Shown here: positions 1 through 13,559 of the stretch, piece after piece
Position numbering within the stretch: the stretch's first letter is position 1
Layout of the letters: each line of letters starts with the position of its first letter
NCBI GenBank assembly: GCA_026874595.1
Contig: CM049308.1
Coordinates: 16,058,001-16,122,000, forward strand
Length of the DNA: 64,000 nt
Origin: Sipunculus nudus
Lineage: Eukaryota > Annelida > Sipuncula > Golfingiida > Sipunculidae
Reading direction: 5' to 3'
The notes under the pieces: generated by a model
Told to the model about the DNA's origin: nothing
Database searches by the model: none
The model's input: the letters and a program-made list of their open reading frames with translations, nothing else
Position numbers and translations under genes: made by a program

Positions 1-900
1 GTTCATTGATTAAGAACCAATCAAGTGGAAAAACAATTACTTTATTTAAAGGAAGCAGAATGTCACAGGTTAAATCCTATACATTTTTCACCAGCTGATG
101 TCTCTACAGCTCAGAGGAATCTCATTTAAACTCCAACTTGCACGTACTCCTCATCTGGCTTATAACGGATGTGAGCACTGAAGCAGACTTGATGGTGTAA
201 AAGAATTCTGAATACAAAGACCAAACTTCAAACTTCTGAGGTCTAGGGCTTCACACAAATCATTTACTCCAAAGGGATTAATTACTGGTGTGTGATTGTC
301 CAAATACCAGGCAGTGAACCCCTAGGGTCACAGCGGTGAAGGGATTGGTACAAGTTCGTAGAGGTAACGGGAGAGATAATGCCGCGCATGGTCTCAAGAA
401 TCAATAGGGTTTTGCCAGGTACCTCACCCAAAGCCAAATCCTTACACACCAGTCAATAAAAACAGCCATTGCAAACATGGCATGACTGGAAAAAAAACCT
501 GATTCGATGAATATTTACCATACTAAATCAACATAACATTGTTCAGAACAGGCAGGATTCAATGATCTCATTTCAATGTACCTTTTACAATTTTTTTCAA
601 TTTCTTTTGTGTTTCATATATTTTTAGACGATCAAATATTGCCTTTGGCCATGGAGCATGTCACTCAAGTATATTTTGAGCACAGCAGGTTCAGTGTATC
701 CATATAACTTACAAGTTACATATATAGATATGTGTGAATTGGAAAAAATCTTTGCAAATGCAGGTCTACACTATCACAATAGCTGATGTTCGAAATCAAC
801 ACTGACTGAATCTGCCACAAAATATCTGACATATATATATACTATTTATAGAATATTGGTTTTATGTATATTCCTGATCATTAGGTATGTGTAAGCATGA
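1..900. other. AT-rich DNA, no gene seen
   Basis: I see no open frame of note, no splice-bounded coding segment and no recognisable repeat, apart from short TA runs near 720 and 830. It leads directly into the minisatellite that follows. Confidence 0.6.
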
Positions 901-904
901 CTGA

Positions 905-1885
905 AGTCAGTTGGTGAGTTAACTAGATTCAGCTTGAATGTAAGCTGGAGAGTAAACTGGAGAAACAGCACGATAGTAGAATGGAGAGTCAGCTGAGGAG
1001 TAAAATAGTCAGCTTGAGAGTAAACTAAGGAGTCAGCAGGATTCAGCTGAAGTGTAAATTGGAAAATAAACTACAGTCAGCTGGAGTTTAAACTGGAGGC
1101 AGCTGGTGAGTATATAGGAAAGTCAGCTGGTGATTAAACTTGAGAGTCATCTTGAAGGTCAGCAATAAACTGGAGAGTCGGCTGTTGAGTTAACTGTGGG
1201 GGGGGGGGGGCAGTTGGAGAGTAAACTAGAGAGACTGCTAAAGATTAAACTAGAGAGTACGCTGGAAAATAAATTGGAAAAGCAGCTGGTGAGTAAACTG
1301 GAGGGTCAACTGGTGAGTCAGATAGAAGGTAAGCTACAGAGTAAACTTGAGAGTAAACTAGAGAGTCAGCTGGAGATTAAACTGGAGAGTCAGACAGTGA
1401 GTAAACTGAAGTCAGCTGGAGAGTAAACAGACCGTGAGTAAACTGGAGGGTCAACTGGTGAGTCAGATAGAAGGTAAGCTACAGAGTAAACTTGAGAGTA
1501 AACTAGAGAGTCAGCTGGAGATTAAACTGGAGAGTCAGACAGTGAGTAAACTGGAAGGTCAGCCAGTGAGTAAACTGGAGAGTCAGCTGGACAGTTAAAT
1601 GTAGTCAGCTAGATAGTTAACCAGGGAGTCAGCTGGATTCAGCTGAAGTGTAACCTGGAGAGTAAACTTGAGACTGAGAGTCAACTTGAGAGCCATGTGG
1701 AGAGTAAACTAGAGTCAGCTGGTGAGTAAACAAGGGAGTCAGCTAGATTCAGCCGAAGTGTAAACTGGAGAGTAAACTTGAGACTGAGAGTCCCTGTCAA
1801 CTTGAGAGCCAACTAGAGAGTCAGCTGGTGTAAGCTGAAGATTAAACTGGAGAGTCAACTGGATAGTCAGCTGAATGTTACTGCA
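905..1885 (+). repeat. 22-bp minisatellite with higher-order repeats
   Basis: Nearly a kilobase is built of variants of GAGTAAACTGGAGAGTCAGCTG, with units of about 22 bp broken by 1-10 bp changes. Longer blocks are themselves duplicated: about 115 bp starting at 1289 recurs at 1434 almost exactly, and a block near 1645 recurs near 1735. A G run of 12-13 nt (1198-1210) interrupts it. Some units stay open and would read as KLESQLE-type coiled coil, but this is a by-product of the unit and not evidence for a gene. Confidence 0.9.
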
Positions 1886-2926
1886 TACATGTAAGAATCA
1901 ATGCAGTCATCAAAATGAAAATCAGATGGGGTATAGTGCAAGAGTTGTGTTTCTGGTGAGAAAATGTGCATTCATGCATTGTACTATTTGAATCTCTATG
2001 TTATACCACTTACCACAATTGCATCTCACACCCACATATATATAGCATCCTAAATTTCACCAAATACACATTAATACAGACAGAAATCTCTGTATCTGCA
2101 GATTGGTTATTTTGGGATCCCAGTTAATGTCAATTTGGTTAGATCATTAGTTTAATGCTTGGACAATCAGCCCTGACCTGAAGGATCTGACCAGCCTGCT
2201 GACAATCACTTCCTCCCACAGCCAATCAGCAAGTTCACAAGTCCTCACAGATGAATGGTATACCAATAAAGACCAGACAGTCCCCAAAAAGTAACGCTAT
2301 AACCAGAGTGTTTACTGCAGCCATTCACCGAGTCATGAGTATGGGTTGGGAAAGAAAATGCCATTGACATCAAAGTATTTTATAAGACATGAATACTTGT
2401 TTGTACATGTATGTGTCACTGGACTGTTTAACTTTAGGAAGCGAGGGATAATTTACAGTATTTTAAAAGGAAAGGCATATTTTCCTGCGGAAAGGCAAAA
2501 TTAGATTTATTCCTTTCTGTCGGAAAAGTGAGCTATACAAAGTATTGTGAACCCTAAAATTATTATAAGCTGAACTTTTTAATATCCAACGAGAAATGTT
2601 TACCTGCTTTCTACAAATGTGGATATCATGAACATTATCTATTATTGTAAACAAACTGAATATATGTTGTTTTTTTAAACAGGAAGGTTCAGTCACATCT
2701 TGTCTTAAATCTATTTAAATATAATCCTTAGCAAGTAAAAACAAGTAAACCCATAACATATGTTTTGAGGCAGCCTTTTTTAAGTGTCAAGCCACAGGAG
2801 ATGACCTCTACTGGTGGAATAAGAGGCATGCCACAGTGTTATATTACACAATGGTTGACCGACAACTGAGAGAAAATCTGAGAGAAAGTCACCAAATGTT
2901 GCTTTTGCTGCAAAGATGGCTCACAG
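1886..2926. other. No gene seen
   Basis: AT-rich single-copy-looking sequence. A 77-codon open frame on the minus strand (2463-2696) has no domain and no splice or start context that supports it. Confidence 0.5.
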
Positions 2927-3371
2927 CAGGGCTCAGCATTAATAGTTAAATGATTGCCCAGGACAAGTAAAGATGTCAGAAAAATAGTGGTAGGGCAACC
3001 AAATGTAGCTGACTGGTCAAGTTGGTCTAATGTAAACCTTAATCCAAAGACCTGAATCTAAACTAATCTTCAGATAAACTAGCCATTTTCTTTCTTTGAG
3101 AAAATAAAATCACACTGTATATGTATAACCTGTCTTAAATTACTTGTATATTTATCTGTGCAAACACTAAAGATAAATGTTATTAACAAACAAATATTTC
3201 AACATGTTTATCTTAGCAAAATAATCATTAGGAGCACATTGTGGCATTGTGTTTGTGGCTGAGATCACTGACTTTTGTAGGACAGCTAAAAAAAATCATG
3301 TAGGGCAAGTAAAAGCTAGATGTTACTAGCCCTACTGGGCAAGTACTATTAAAAGTTAATGTTGGGCCCTA
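2927..3371. mobile_element. MITE-like element with imperfect TIRs
   Basis: The left end reads CAGGGCTCAGCATTAA and the right end, reverse-complemented, reads TAGGGCCCAACATTAA. The similarity extends about 35 bp, to TTGCCC in both arms. The direct repeat CACAG flanks it at 2922-2926 and 3372-3376. The length of 445 bp and lack of coding suggest a non-autonomous DNA transposon. The CAGGG start recalls hAT elements, which usually make 8-bp target duplications, so the superfamily is unsure. Confidence 0.65.
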
Positions 3372-3376
3372 CACAG

Positions 3377-6300
3377 GTATTAGATGCTAACACATAAACA
3401 CCCCGATTTCAAAGATCACTGCTACAGACTGTTAGCATTCAAACTAAGCAAAAACTTGTCAAAATTAATGGTCCCAAATAACTGTTTACAAAGGGCAAAT
3501 TAAAGATAACATCACAAAAGGTTCACAACACCACTTAAAACAAAACACAGTTTCAAAGATAGCCATGAAGAAACAGCTGTAGATACACAAAGGTTTAGAC
3601 ATTTCTAGAAGGTACAGAACTTGTACATCAGTACATCAGCAACTGCACAGTTGCTACCGATGCTAAAACAGCGGGTTTTCAAACAGAGGCTGCCCCTTGA
3701 TCCAGGGGTTAATTACAACAAATACAGAAGAAGGAGTTACACCAACTTTACTATCTAACTTCCGCTGTACCTACTGAGAAATAACACCATAAGAAAAAGC
3801 CTGTTGATGTAAGCTGTGATTTTAAAAGCCTGTGTCTCCAGGTTAAACCGGAGCCAGAGCAGGTTCCTGCACACATGTTAAAGGTGGGAGCAGCTGGCAC
3901 TCAAAAGAGCAAGAATCCTTCATAGGGAATAAAGAATAACAAACAGTTATCGTTTAAAGAAATATCTGACACCGATGTTTCCTTAGATACTTAATCTACA
4001 CACAAAAGGGAAGTAGGGTCTTCTCCAGACTATATAAAAAGGATATATTTATTAAATTTTTAAATTCATAAAATATTAACCCACATAGACCAGAAAATTG
4101 AAATGAATGCATCAAGTTGAATAGGTATCCACTAATCCAGTCCTGCGGAATGTGCATAATTAAAAATCCATAAGAAAAGGTAACAGTGGTGGGGGGATGA
4201 TTACACAGCAAAAACATCAAGCTCACAAAAACATCAATATGTAATTTCCTAAAGGGACATATTCAGGAGCAATATTATGCCTATGCTTTCACACAATCAG
4301 TTCAGTTTTGCTTTATACAAGTTTCCCAGCAGAACCATACCAGCATACAGTCTCAGTTCCTCGCACACGGCTGTTTAACACCTTGTTATTGCTCTGCATG
4401 TTTGTAAATACAGTCCACGTGTGTCTGTTTACCATAACAAGGCCTCGTAACTGGAGGTCCGATTGTAAGCAGCAACACACAAATTTTCAGCCAGCGTGAA
4501 CATGTAATTCATTTCTGGGGCCAAATCAGTCAGGACAGCTCATGATTGGCAGGTTTTGTGGCTCAGCGATGCACAGAGTCCAACATGCTTTGTTTATGTT
4601 GACAACTATGATCGCGCCCGGTCCACTGTTTTTAACACTCATTTACAGGAGTAAGCAAACGGTTTTAGGGCAATGTTTTTGCAGATACAAATTTATTTTA
4701 AAGGGAAGAATATATTTTTTGTGTTATTTAAACATGCTTTATAGGTGATATGGCCACTTTAAATCAAACAAAAATCAAACAATCAACAAAAGTCACTCTT
4801 CTAATCAAGATCATGTCTCAAAGTCTAACAGACTCTGAATTCTAACCTATTTATCTATTTACATACAAAGTTTTAAGGAAAACTAAATTAGGTTTTAGCT
4901 ATACCCTTCACATTGTTTTTAAATGGCAACTGTGGTGAGGTCAGCTGGACAAAAGAGGAGTATTAAAAGGAATGTAGGTGGTATCACCATACTTCTGTAC
5001 ATGATTAAGCTAATTATGTATTACCTATGAAAAATGTAAGAACAATATCTACCATTCTTAAGAAAACAAATGATTTTATGATTTACCCCACATGTGAAAA
5101 TACTCAAGGTCAAGGTTACTCACATTAAAGAGAATGACCCCATTTTAATCAGGCTTCTTCCTCTGACCAGAGATCTATGCATATGCGAAATTTCAAAGAA
5201 ATCTGTCTGATAGTTTTTGAGATATATTGCTCTTATATTGTGTTATAGTGGCTATTGTAAGGTGGCAAACTGCACCAAAAAATGAATAAAAAATTACACT
5301 ATTTTACTAGGACTTTGTGTTGGGCACTTAAAAAACATAAAATATAAAAATAGCAGCTTTTACTATGATTTTACAAGGTGTGGCTGAAGTCTACCTTTCA
5401 CTAGGCACCTGATCATGTTACAGGCAGAGTTATTTTTCACACATGCTCACAAAGACTCAATGGAAACATCACAGGCTGGGCAACAGTTGACAAACATTGA
5501 ACTTGGCATGAACGCACAGGTGAGCAGAGATGTGTCTACAAATCTATGAGGTCTAGTACTCACTCCGTGGTATTTATCAATTATTAACACAATCTGAATA
5601 CGCATCAGTTGGCAGCTGCTTACCAGGTTATGTGTATTTATAATGAATGTGGTGTGACTTGCAGAGCTTTTTTTACTGAAATTCTTCCTTTAATACTTCA
5701 CTTCATACACTCAAGAGAGCATTTTAAAGTAAAAACTACACTTCTGTGTGAATTACTCTGAGCTGTGGTTTAGGAGCCACTCACCAGATGGAGCTTCAAT
5801 AATGCATTGGGTATTTACAATGGGAGACCATTTAGTCCGTGCCTGTTTGTACCCTAGAGATTTAGTGTAAGCCATCAGTCAACAAAATGAGTTTACAATA
5901 TGCTAATGGTGACAGTGCTAAGCTGCTGGCTATTGCTAAATTTCAGCATCCATACCTGGGCGATGGTATCGTCATCACTGTACAGGTTTGAAGTTTCACC
6001 ACCTAAACAACAGGTGCCAGTATTAAACAGCACGTTGGACAAGATAGAAAGTATCTGTCACTCACTTATATCAATGTTCTCAAAATTGATTTTAACTCAA
6101 ACCTTTTTTTATTCTGGTTTTCAACTGCTCCATTACCAACGACAATTACATCATAATCATATTTTTCGTTATCCAATCAAAATGGCAGATTTAGAAAATG
6201 GTGAGTTAACATTAAACAGCCCCTAAGTACACATGCTCTTGGGAAATTAATCTGTTGTATGTTAAGATATTTAGACCAAACTAATTTAACCTGAATCATG

Positions 6301-7840
6301 GAAGTGAGCTCATTCTTGCTCAGCATACAGGTATATCCTTGTGTAATGTATCAACCAAAGATGACTACAAAATAGTCTTGTTTAGATCAAAATGTAAAAT
6401 GAAGGGACAAGTGGGGCTCAGTACAGTATCACATGCTACCATCATCCCCCCCCCCCCCAACCAACTACAAGAACTGAAAAAGTATACCAATACCCCTTCA
6501 CACGGCAGATGCAAACTGGTTTCAAACCATTTTGAATATGCATTAAAGTGTTCAAACGGCAATCCAAACAGTTTTGCCTAAAGTGTTTTGGATAGAGCTA
6601 TGAAGGTTGTTTCAATCAGTTTTTAATGCAAATCCTTTTATCAGCTTCGTTAAAGTGCGAACGCTTTAGAACTGTTTGGAGCCAGTTTTCAAGCAGCAAC
6701 TACATCTAAGCGCAAGCACAAACGCTTGTGTCAGCATGTTGATACATTGTTCAACATGTGAAATGTACACCTCATGTAAGGGTGCTAGATGCCTTTGTGA
6801 ACGCACCACACCGCTTTGGCCTATCTGCTTTACCCAAATCTGTTTGAAAATGTTCTGTGTGTGCAAGTGGTATGAAAATCTTCTGTTCTTTTGTTATTAA
6901 TATTCTACACTTTCATTTTGTAAACACTGACACCAAAGTGCCAAAAAATTTAGTAATAAACAGTTGTTTGATCTGGTAATGGATCGAGCTATGACCTAGA
7001 ATCCAAAGTCCCTAACATCCCAGTTACAGCTACAAGGGCTGGGCCCAGTGTTACTGACTTCAAAGCCACAGGACATACCTTTACTTGTAAAGTGATGAGA
7101 ATATCATTTGTGAGGATATGCTTATTATATTAATCCTCGGATTGCTTATATTAAGTTCTATAAACAGCACAGGCCCCAGCCACAAATTGCTGGCCTTTAG
7201 CCGCCTGGTTCTTTGAAATTTCCAACCCTGAGATATACATATTTGAAAGTGCCTGGAAGTTGTGCATCGATCCTTTCCCCGATGGACACACTTGCTCAAA
7301 ATCATCAGGTGCTCCAGATTATCAGGGTAGTTACACCATTATCTTGCAGCTCTGGAATCACCATGAAATTGAGGTTCTGGGTGCTCACACAGTGGAGAGC
7401 GTGCTGTCATCACACGGCTGTTCATGTTTATCAGGTGGCGTCAAAATCAGCGAGAAACGCCAAAGATATAGCCAGGATACAGGTTTGTTGTTTCCCTGCT
7501 AGAGTGGTGAAACCGAGATATGGAAGAATCATGTAGGGCTTTACCTTGGTCCTCATTGTGGCCACATCAACCTGTCAGAATAAGGTGGGCTAAAACACAT
7601 TAGGAATACAAAGCAATGTACCAGGCTGGCTACAGTTTAAATATTTTTGTTGGAGGTAACCACCTACATTTATTTTAATGCTGGCATAACAAAGTATATT
7701 AACATAGATCTGCTGAATTCCAGTCCGGTTTCAGACAACTAACAGGACAGTATCATATGCTTTCTCTCATTTTATATCCTGGTGTTAACCAGGCCCAGTG
7801 ACTACCACACCTGTGGGCCCTGGGTTTGTAATCAATCCTA
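3377..7840. other. No supported gene; minor motifs
   Basis: Long AT-rich stretch. Short open frames overlap on both strands (for example 7213-7536, which is open in two frames at once) without domains. At 5105-5120 there are AAGGTCA-type half-sites (TCAAGGTCAAGGTT) of the kind common in invertebrate dispersed repeats. A C run lies at about 6446-6458. Nothing here can be called a gene. Confidence 0.5.
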
Positions 7841-7976
7841 ATTGCTTGGTCATACCACCGAGGAACCCCAAAAAGGGGCACTCGTTTGTGGGTGAACCAC
7901 AGCCTTTGGGGAGAGCTTCCCCATTGAGTCTGCAGAGAGCTCACCCTTGGTGATGCCGCCGTGGAAAATCCCACCA

Positions 7977-8047
7977 CCTGGGCTGAGATTCCACCTCTGG
8001 ATCTCCCAGCTTTGATTCCTGTGCTCTACCCCTGAGCCACAGAAGCT
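7977..8047 (-). repeat. tRNA-like head of a probable SINE
   Basis: On the minus strand, CTTCTGTGGCTCAGGGGTAG contains a good Pol III A box (TGGCTCAGGGG). It is followed after the expected spacing by GGTGGAATCTC, a degenerate B box. The body is about 71 nt. Sequence continues downstream to about 7845 (CGGCGGCATCACCAAGGGTG and beyond), which would be the SINE body. The T-loop has lost GTTCGAAT, so a working tRNA is unlikely. Confidence 0.55.
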
Positions 8048-8052
8048 GGTTG

Positions 8053-8841
8053 TATTAACCATAGCTGACAGTGAGACTACAGATGTACTGTTGCTCTAAC
8101 CATGGACAGTTAGCCACAGATGGCCTGTGGATTTAGGGCTTCATGGATTTTTGATGAGATGGCTGGCATCACTTGTATTGACCATGGATATATGACTATA
8201 GCTATGCAAACCATGGAACTGGAAGCAAGGCTACAATTGTACTGACCATGAATGGTTGGAGATTAGCCAATGACCATCTCTGATGACCACGTGCTTCACC
8301 TCTGAGGAGTCTATGTCTAAACCGAGGGAGCGAAAACTACTTCACAATTCATGGTGCATGGTATTTGACAGCTACCATTTTAATATTTATAAGTATCATG
8401 GCAATTAACTGAACTAATTATATATGTGTGTATATGATACATGTATATATATATGTATAGCATGACTATGTCACTTGCAGATATGCAATAGTTATCATTA
8501 TATATTAACATCCTTTCAGTGATGTAGGAATCAAGTCCACCTTTTTAAGGGACTCAAGACTTTAACTCAAGGTTCCTGGACTCGAACTTGTACTCGGACT
8601 CAGAGGTAAGGACATAAGATATCAGGCTGTGTCCATCTCGAATCCAACAGAATATTACAAAAATAATAACAAGTGTTATATATGTAACAAGTTTTGCTCA
8701 GCATCTGAAGTAATCATTTGTCACACATGAAACTAAGCATTATTATAAGTAAAAGCATGTGTGAACTTACTTAAAAATGTACATTTATGATAAAAATTTT
8801 AAATTTCTTTTCAAGATTATTTGTAATGGGCTCGGACTTGT
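8053..8841. other. No gene seen
   Basis: Contains a short stretch (8534-8612) with TCCACCTTTTTAAGGGACTC and GGACTCGAACTTGTACTCGG. This resembles the flank of the minisatellite that follows, so the two may be parts of one repeat. TA-rich runs occur around 8420-8460. Confidence 0.5.
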
Positions 8842-9062
8842 ACTCCTAAGTCTTGGACTCAAAGGTGGACTTGAACTCAGACCTCAAGGACTCGGACTTG
8901 GACTCGAGTGGCCTGGACTCAGACTTGGACTCGAGTGACCTGGACTCAGACTTGGACTCAAGTGGCATGGACTCAGACCTGGACTGGAGTGGCCTGGACT
9001 CAGACTTGGACTCGAGTGGCATGGACTCAGACTTGCACTCAGACTCAGACAGTTTGGACTCA
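8842..9062 (+). repeat. 27-bp minisatellite (Asp/Ser-coding by chance)
   Basis: Tandem units of about 27 bp, GACTCGAGTGGCCTGGACTC plus AGACTTG. Because 27 is a multiple of three, the array stays open and would read DSSGLDSDL repeated. The open frame continues to 9149 but I see no splice, promoter or domain support. I treat it as non-coding. Confidence 0.85.
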
Positions 9063-12000
9063 ACTACATCACTGCATCCTTTCAGTCATAATGGCATCAC
9101 TTGCAGTATCAATGATGTTGCCATCATAAGTGATGATGAATTGGATTGATGATACAATCATCAACATCACTATCACTGAAATCAATATTACTGATTTCTA
9201 AACCTATCCAGACTAATGACCAATGATGACATTGATGTTTGTGGTCAAACTCAGGTGTTTTACGAATAGAACTTGCTTTTGAATGAAAAGTACCACACTC
9301 AGACTGCAAGTTCACAGGCTAGTTAACGAAGCTTTGTTACTGTGACAAGTGATTAGATATGGCTCGCTCCATTGTCACAAGAATTATGAGGCTACTGATG
9401 CCAGGTAATAACATGTAACAAATGGCTAGACGGTACCATCATCAATATGTTTTGTTGATAACTGCACATATGCTAGTAATAAAGCAGCATATTTTATTGG
9501 GAGATATTCAATTATGTATGAACTGTTGCTATCAAACAAAACAACATTAACGAGATTCGACTCCTATCTCAAACGCTATTTTTTGGCATAATCTGCATTC
9601 AATGACATGCAGTCAAACTTCTGTCACAAATTTTATAGACCAATCATTCTAATTTGTGAGAATAAAGACTTTTGTACTCCAAAACATGAACAGCTAGTAT
9701 CAAATATGATTTCAGAAAAAATAATTATGAATCAGGTAGAGGAAGCATAATTACGAATATCTGAAACCAGGAGTCTCTCGTCTGGCATCAAGCCAACCTG
9801 ATATGGGATTGTTTACCATAATACCACAAAAACTTTGGCAGGGGAATGCCGGGGTCAATACGAAATGTCAGTACCTTAGATCACTAGGGATTACTTCACT
9901 CGCTGAATTCATGGCCCTTCATCAAGTATGAAAGTTGATGACTAACCATGTTCTAACTAGTTTACCTTTAAGGCTGACTACTGGGAGAAATTATGGATTA
10001 TCGGCCTGGATTCAGCTACTAATTATTGATAAAAATTGGAACAGACAATCAGGAAAGTGTGATTGATAACACACAAGGGACTATCAAGAAAACATTATTT
10101 TTTCCTTACATGAGAAACTGTTACATTTATTTGAATAACCACACCTGGCAGCCATGAATAGAGGTAAAGCAATTCTAGAGAAATTCCTTTATTATAAAGT
10201 CAAGACAAGTGAAAGCCAATTAAAATCATACTGATTGATAGATCTTCTATTTTGAATGAATTTAATGATATATTGTCACAGCAGTATAAATGTATCTTCT
10301 CCTTAGGATCTAAAACTTAAGTAAAAGATCCTACATATTCTATAGAAGGCCATACTATATTATATTTGAAGGTGGTACAACTAAATCATTGTCACACAAC
10401 TCCTCTGTGGCTACTCTTTGGAAATGCCAGTATTTGGTCCTGAATACCGGAGAAGATGCCATGTCAAGTGTGCGGTAGTTTTCCATATTTTCCCATGAAA
10501 GTGAGGAATTTGACGTTATTTTGAGTAGGGTCCATTGCAGTGCCATCTATAAGAAACCATGCCAACTGTGTGTATCCAACAGGTAAACTCAGCCAATTGA
10601 CAATCCATCACCTGGTGAAGTCACATGGACCTATCCCAACCCATGAACATGTAATATGCTAGTGTACTACCACAATATGGAAGAAATTTCAAGCCAAAAA
10701 ATCAATTGAAGTAGATAAACCAATCATGATCAGTCAATATCTGTCAACTAAATTTGAAAAATCTGGACACAGGGTATTTGCATATAAAGTAGAATATGTG
10801 CTGGAACAACAAACCCTATATTACAAAATTCCATTTATGGTATTATTCAATTATAAGATTTCAAATAGCAGTATACATCTTAAATCTTACTTCAGGACTT
10901 TATTCTTTTTATTGACTATTTTTAGTGTTTAGCATTTAATTTAATTACAATATTCTTTTATGACACAAGTTCAATATATACATGCTACTTCCAAGTTCTT
11001 GAAAACCATGGCACTTATAAATTAATAGACTGCCACAAACATTCTATTCATGAGTTATTTTTTATTTCTGCTGTTCAAAGTTCTTTTTTTTTGTAATGGT
11101 AAATGAGTTACAGAAATAAAAGAAAGACTGAAATTAGAGTGAAAGTTCCTGCCAAACCTAACACTGACAGTGCTCAATCAGACTGAAAGCAGACCAATAC
11201 AACCCGAACTAAACCACCTGGCTGACCTGTATGTACCGGAATTCCTGGTAACGGATGCAGTCAAGGTGTAAATTAGCCAGATTATCCCAGCAGTCAGTTC
11301 AGTGCTATTTTACCAATTGTCCTTTATATATATATATATATCGGGGCTTTCAATCGAGACCATTTTTTTTGTTTGGGGGGGGGGGGGGGGGGGGGGGGGG
11401 AGTCCTTGACTATCAGCAGGCACAGATTAACAAAGAGTGAAAAGAGGAACCCCCCCCCCCCTCTTTTTCTTCATTAAAATCTGAAAAAAAATTAATAAAC
11501 TCCTAATACCAGAAAACAGCACCTTATTCTGTGCCGTTTCTTAAATGACACTGTACATCACCATGTGAGAGTTATTAAGTCTACTTACGGGGGAGGATCC
11601 AGGATTTAGGAAAAGGGGAGGTCCAACCCAGGAGGAATAAGGATAACCCTAAAGGTCGCTGAATATAAACATGAACCATATCTTACAAACTCATTAGTTA
11701 TTACATTATGAACACTCAAATACTCCATTCCTACTATTTCTCAGCTATTACGCAAGCCTGGACTTGTGTAGGTCTCCATTTTGAGTCTAAGACATGTGTT
11801 GAGATATTTATCGGTAAGGATTCATATCTGTACAAGGTACCGCCCCCCCCCCCCTACACACACACCAAAAGGTTATTTTTCTATCACGCTTTCCAAAACA
11901 AAAGCCAAGGAGTACAGGAGTTTATTTATTGAATGATCCAGATTTAATTAGTAGTTTAATAAGACCAGATATTTATGGCATTTGACCACTGTCTGTTAAT

Positions 12001-12290
12001 AGAGATAGTGTTACAGTGTTTGACACCCTGCTACCAGAGGTCAATTCTACTGAAAACAAACCTCTTCCAGTTAGGCATTGTGGGATGGCCAGGACTACTT
12101 AATTGTCTCAGCTGTCATAGAACTTGTTACATTTCAAGAAAACACTTGACATTTCACATGTGTATCCTTAAAAGATACTCCTTATTCCATAAATTCCTTA
12201 CCTGAATAAAATACTGATGTTTAAGTAATTTGGTTGAAACAATTCTTATCCAACTTACTTGAACAGACATCCTTGCTCACTTCAATGGAT
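9063..12290. other. No gene seen; homopolymer and TA tracts
   Basis: AT-rich with scattered short open frames. Notable low-complexity runs are TA at 11325-11342, a 26-nt G run at 11375-11400, and C runs near 11450-11461 and 11841-11853. At 11587-11630 the words GGGGGAGGATCCAGGATTTA and GGGGAGGTCC resemble decayed hAT ends. Confidence 0.5.
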
Positions 12291-12385
12291 TTACACCTAC
12301 GCCACTGGTGAATTTAGAAGCCAGGGTGCATTGTGGGCTATAGGTTTGAAAGCCCACAAACCCTAACCAGCAGAGCCGTACTTTA
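12291..12385. repeat. Short dispersed repeat, copy 1
   Basis: ACCTACGCCACTGGTGAATT, then TAGAAGCCAGGGTGCATTGT and, further on, ACCAGCAGAGCCGTACTTTA. The same order of words recurs at 37203-37310. Reverse-complemented, the edge reads CACCAGTGGCGTAGGT, a style seen in hAT-like terminal repeats. A lone edge also appears at 26770-26785. Confidence 0.55.
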
Positions 12386-12819
12386 GTGAGTCTGATTCTG
12401 TGCAGGGTGAGTGTTTGATGCCTGATACTGGTCCACTTTAACATTTCCAGTATTAGATAAGGCATCTTATTTATCAATCTCCATCAGGTATAAATGCTCC
12501 AACACTGATCCTTCCCTATACCTTACCTGTCCTAATTCCCCCCACCCCCATTCAATTATTTGTGTGTTATTTATATCGATCCATTCATCTCGACTTGTTC
12601 CCTACTCCCTTTCTGTTGGTGTCTAACCTCTTTATATATGTACCATACACATAATATACTGCACAGTAAAACGTAATATTACAGACACTGATCAGACTTT
12701 GGTTTTGCCTCTAATGGGAAAGCCACCATGATATTAGGGAGGTTAAGAGTAGTGACTCGGAATTTAATTTCATAGGGCAGCCTAATGTGTCAGTAACAGA
12801 GAAGTGCCTGTGATAATGA

Positions 12820-13326
12820 CAGGGGCAGATTGAGAGTGTGTGGGGGGGGGGGGGGAGGGGGGCACACTCTTTGTTAAACCCCTAAAATTCTGGGAATCTG
12901 AAAAATACCAGGACATGCTAAATATCAAAAAGAAGTTCAAGATAACAAATCTAACTCCTGCATGTAAGGGTGTTGTGTAAAGTCTACCAGCTTTCCAAGC
13001 ACACTTGTTTATCTTACTCTGGGTGTACATGATAATTCTCCTACCCTCCCCTCCCACAAAGTTCCTACCCCTGAGAGAGGTGGCAATGAGGAAATATTTC
13101 CCTGAAGAATTGTATTCAATATTTTCCCTGCCTATTGTATAAAATGATATATATATAATATTTACCTTAATATAATGAATATTGTGTATTATGTCATATA
13201 TAAATTAATATTTTGAGGCTAGAGGCACAACTATAACATGAATTATGTATGTATTGGCTCCAAAGGGGGGGGGGGGGTGTCAGGACCCTCTTGACCCCAC
13301 CTCCCCCCCCCCCCAAATCTGCCACT
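12820..13326. mobile_element. hAT-like MITE, probable
   Basis: The left end CAGGGGCAGATTGAGAG is followed by a G run, and the right end ends CAAATCTGCCACTG. Reverse-complemented this is CAGTGGCAGATTTG plus a G run, so the two ends are inverted copies over about 30 bp. There is no clear 8-bp target duplication: the flanks read GATAATGA and ATACAGTG. The ends could therefore belong to separate insertions. Confidence 0.45.
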
Positions 13327-13359
13327 GATACAGTGATACGAGTGTGAGATATACATATG

Positions 13360-13397
13360 TGTATATATATATATATATGTACATATATAAATGTATG

Positions 13398-13437
<40 letters not shown>
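13360..13437. repeat. TA/TG microsatellite
   Basis: Interrupted TA and TATG runs over about 78 bp. Confidence 0.9.
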
Positions 13438-13442
<5 letters not shown>

Positions 13443-13559
13443 ATGTAATATAAGATCTATCCCACACGGTAGGCCCCCAGCCTCTACTAGTTATGATAAT
13501 ATTTATGTAGAGTAATCTGTACAGATTCTGTTACAACTACAACAGGATAAACCTGATGT

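Noticed and set aside
1196-1426. Lys/Glu/Leu-rich 76-residue open frame
   Set aside because: It is a translation of the 22-bp minisatellite; neighbouring units shift frame and no splice or start context exists.
7213-7536. Overlapping 107- and 80-codon frames on the plus strand
   Set aside because: Two frames open at once, no domain and no convincing splice sites. The longer frame begins in ordinary AT-rich sequence.
12820-13326. A certain single hAT insertion
   Set aside because: The ends are good inverted copies, but the flanking 8-mers do not match, so I kept it only as probable.
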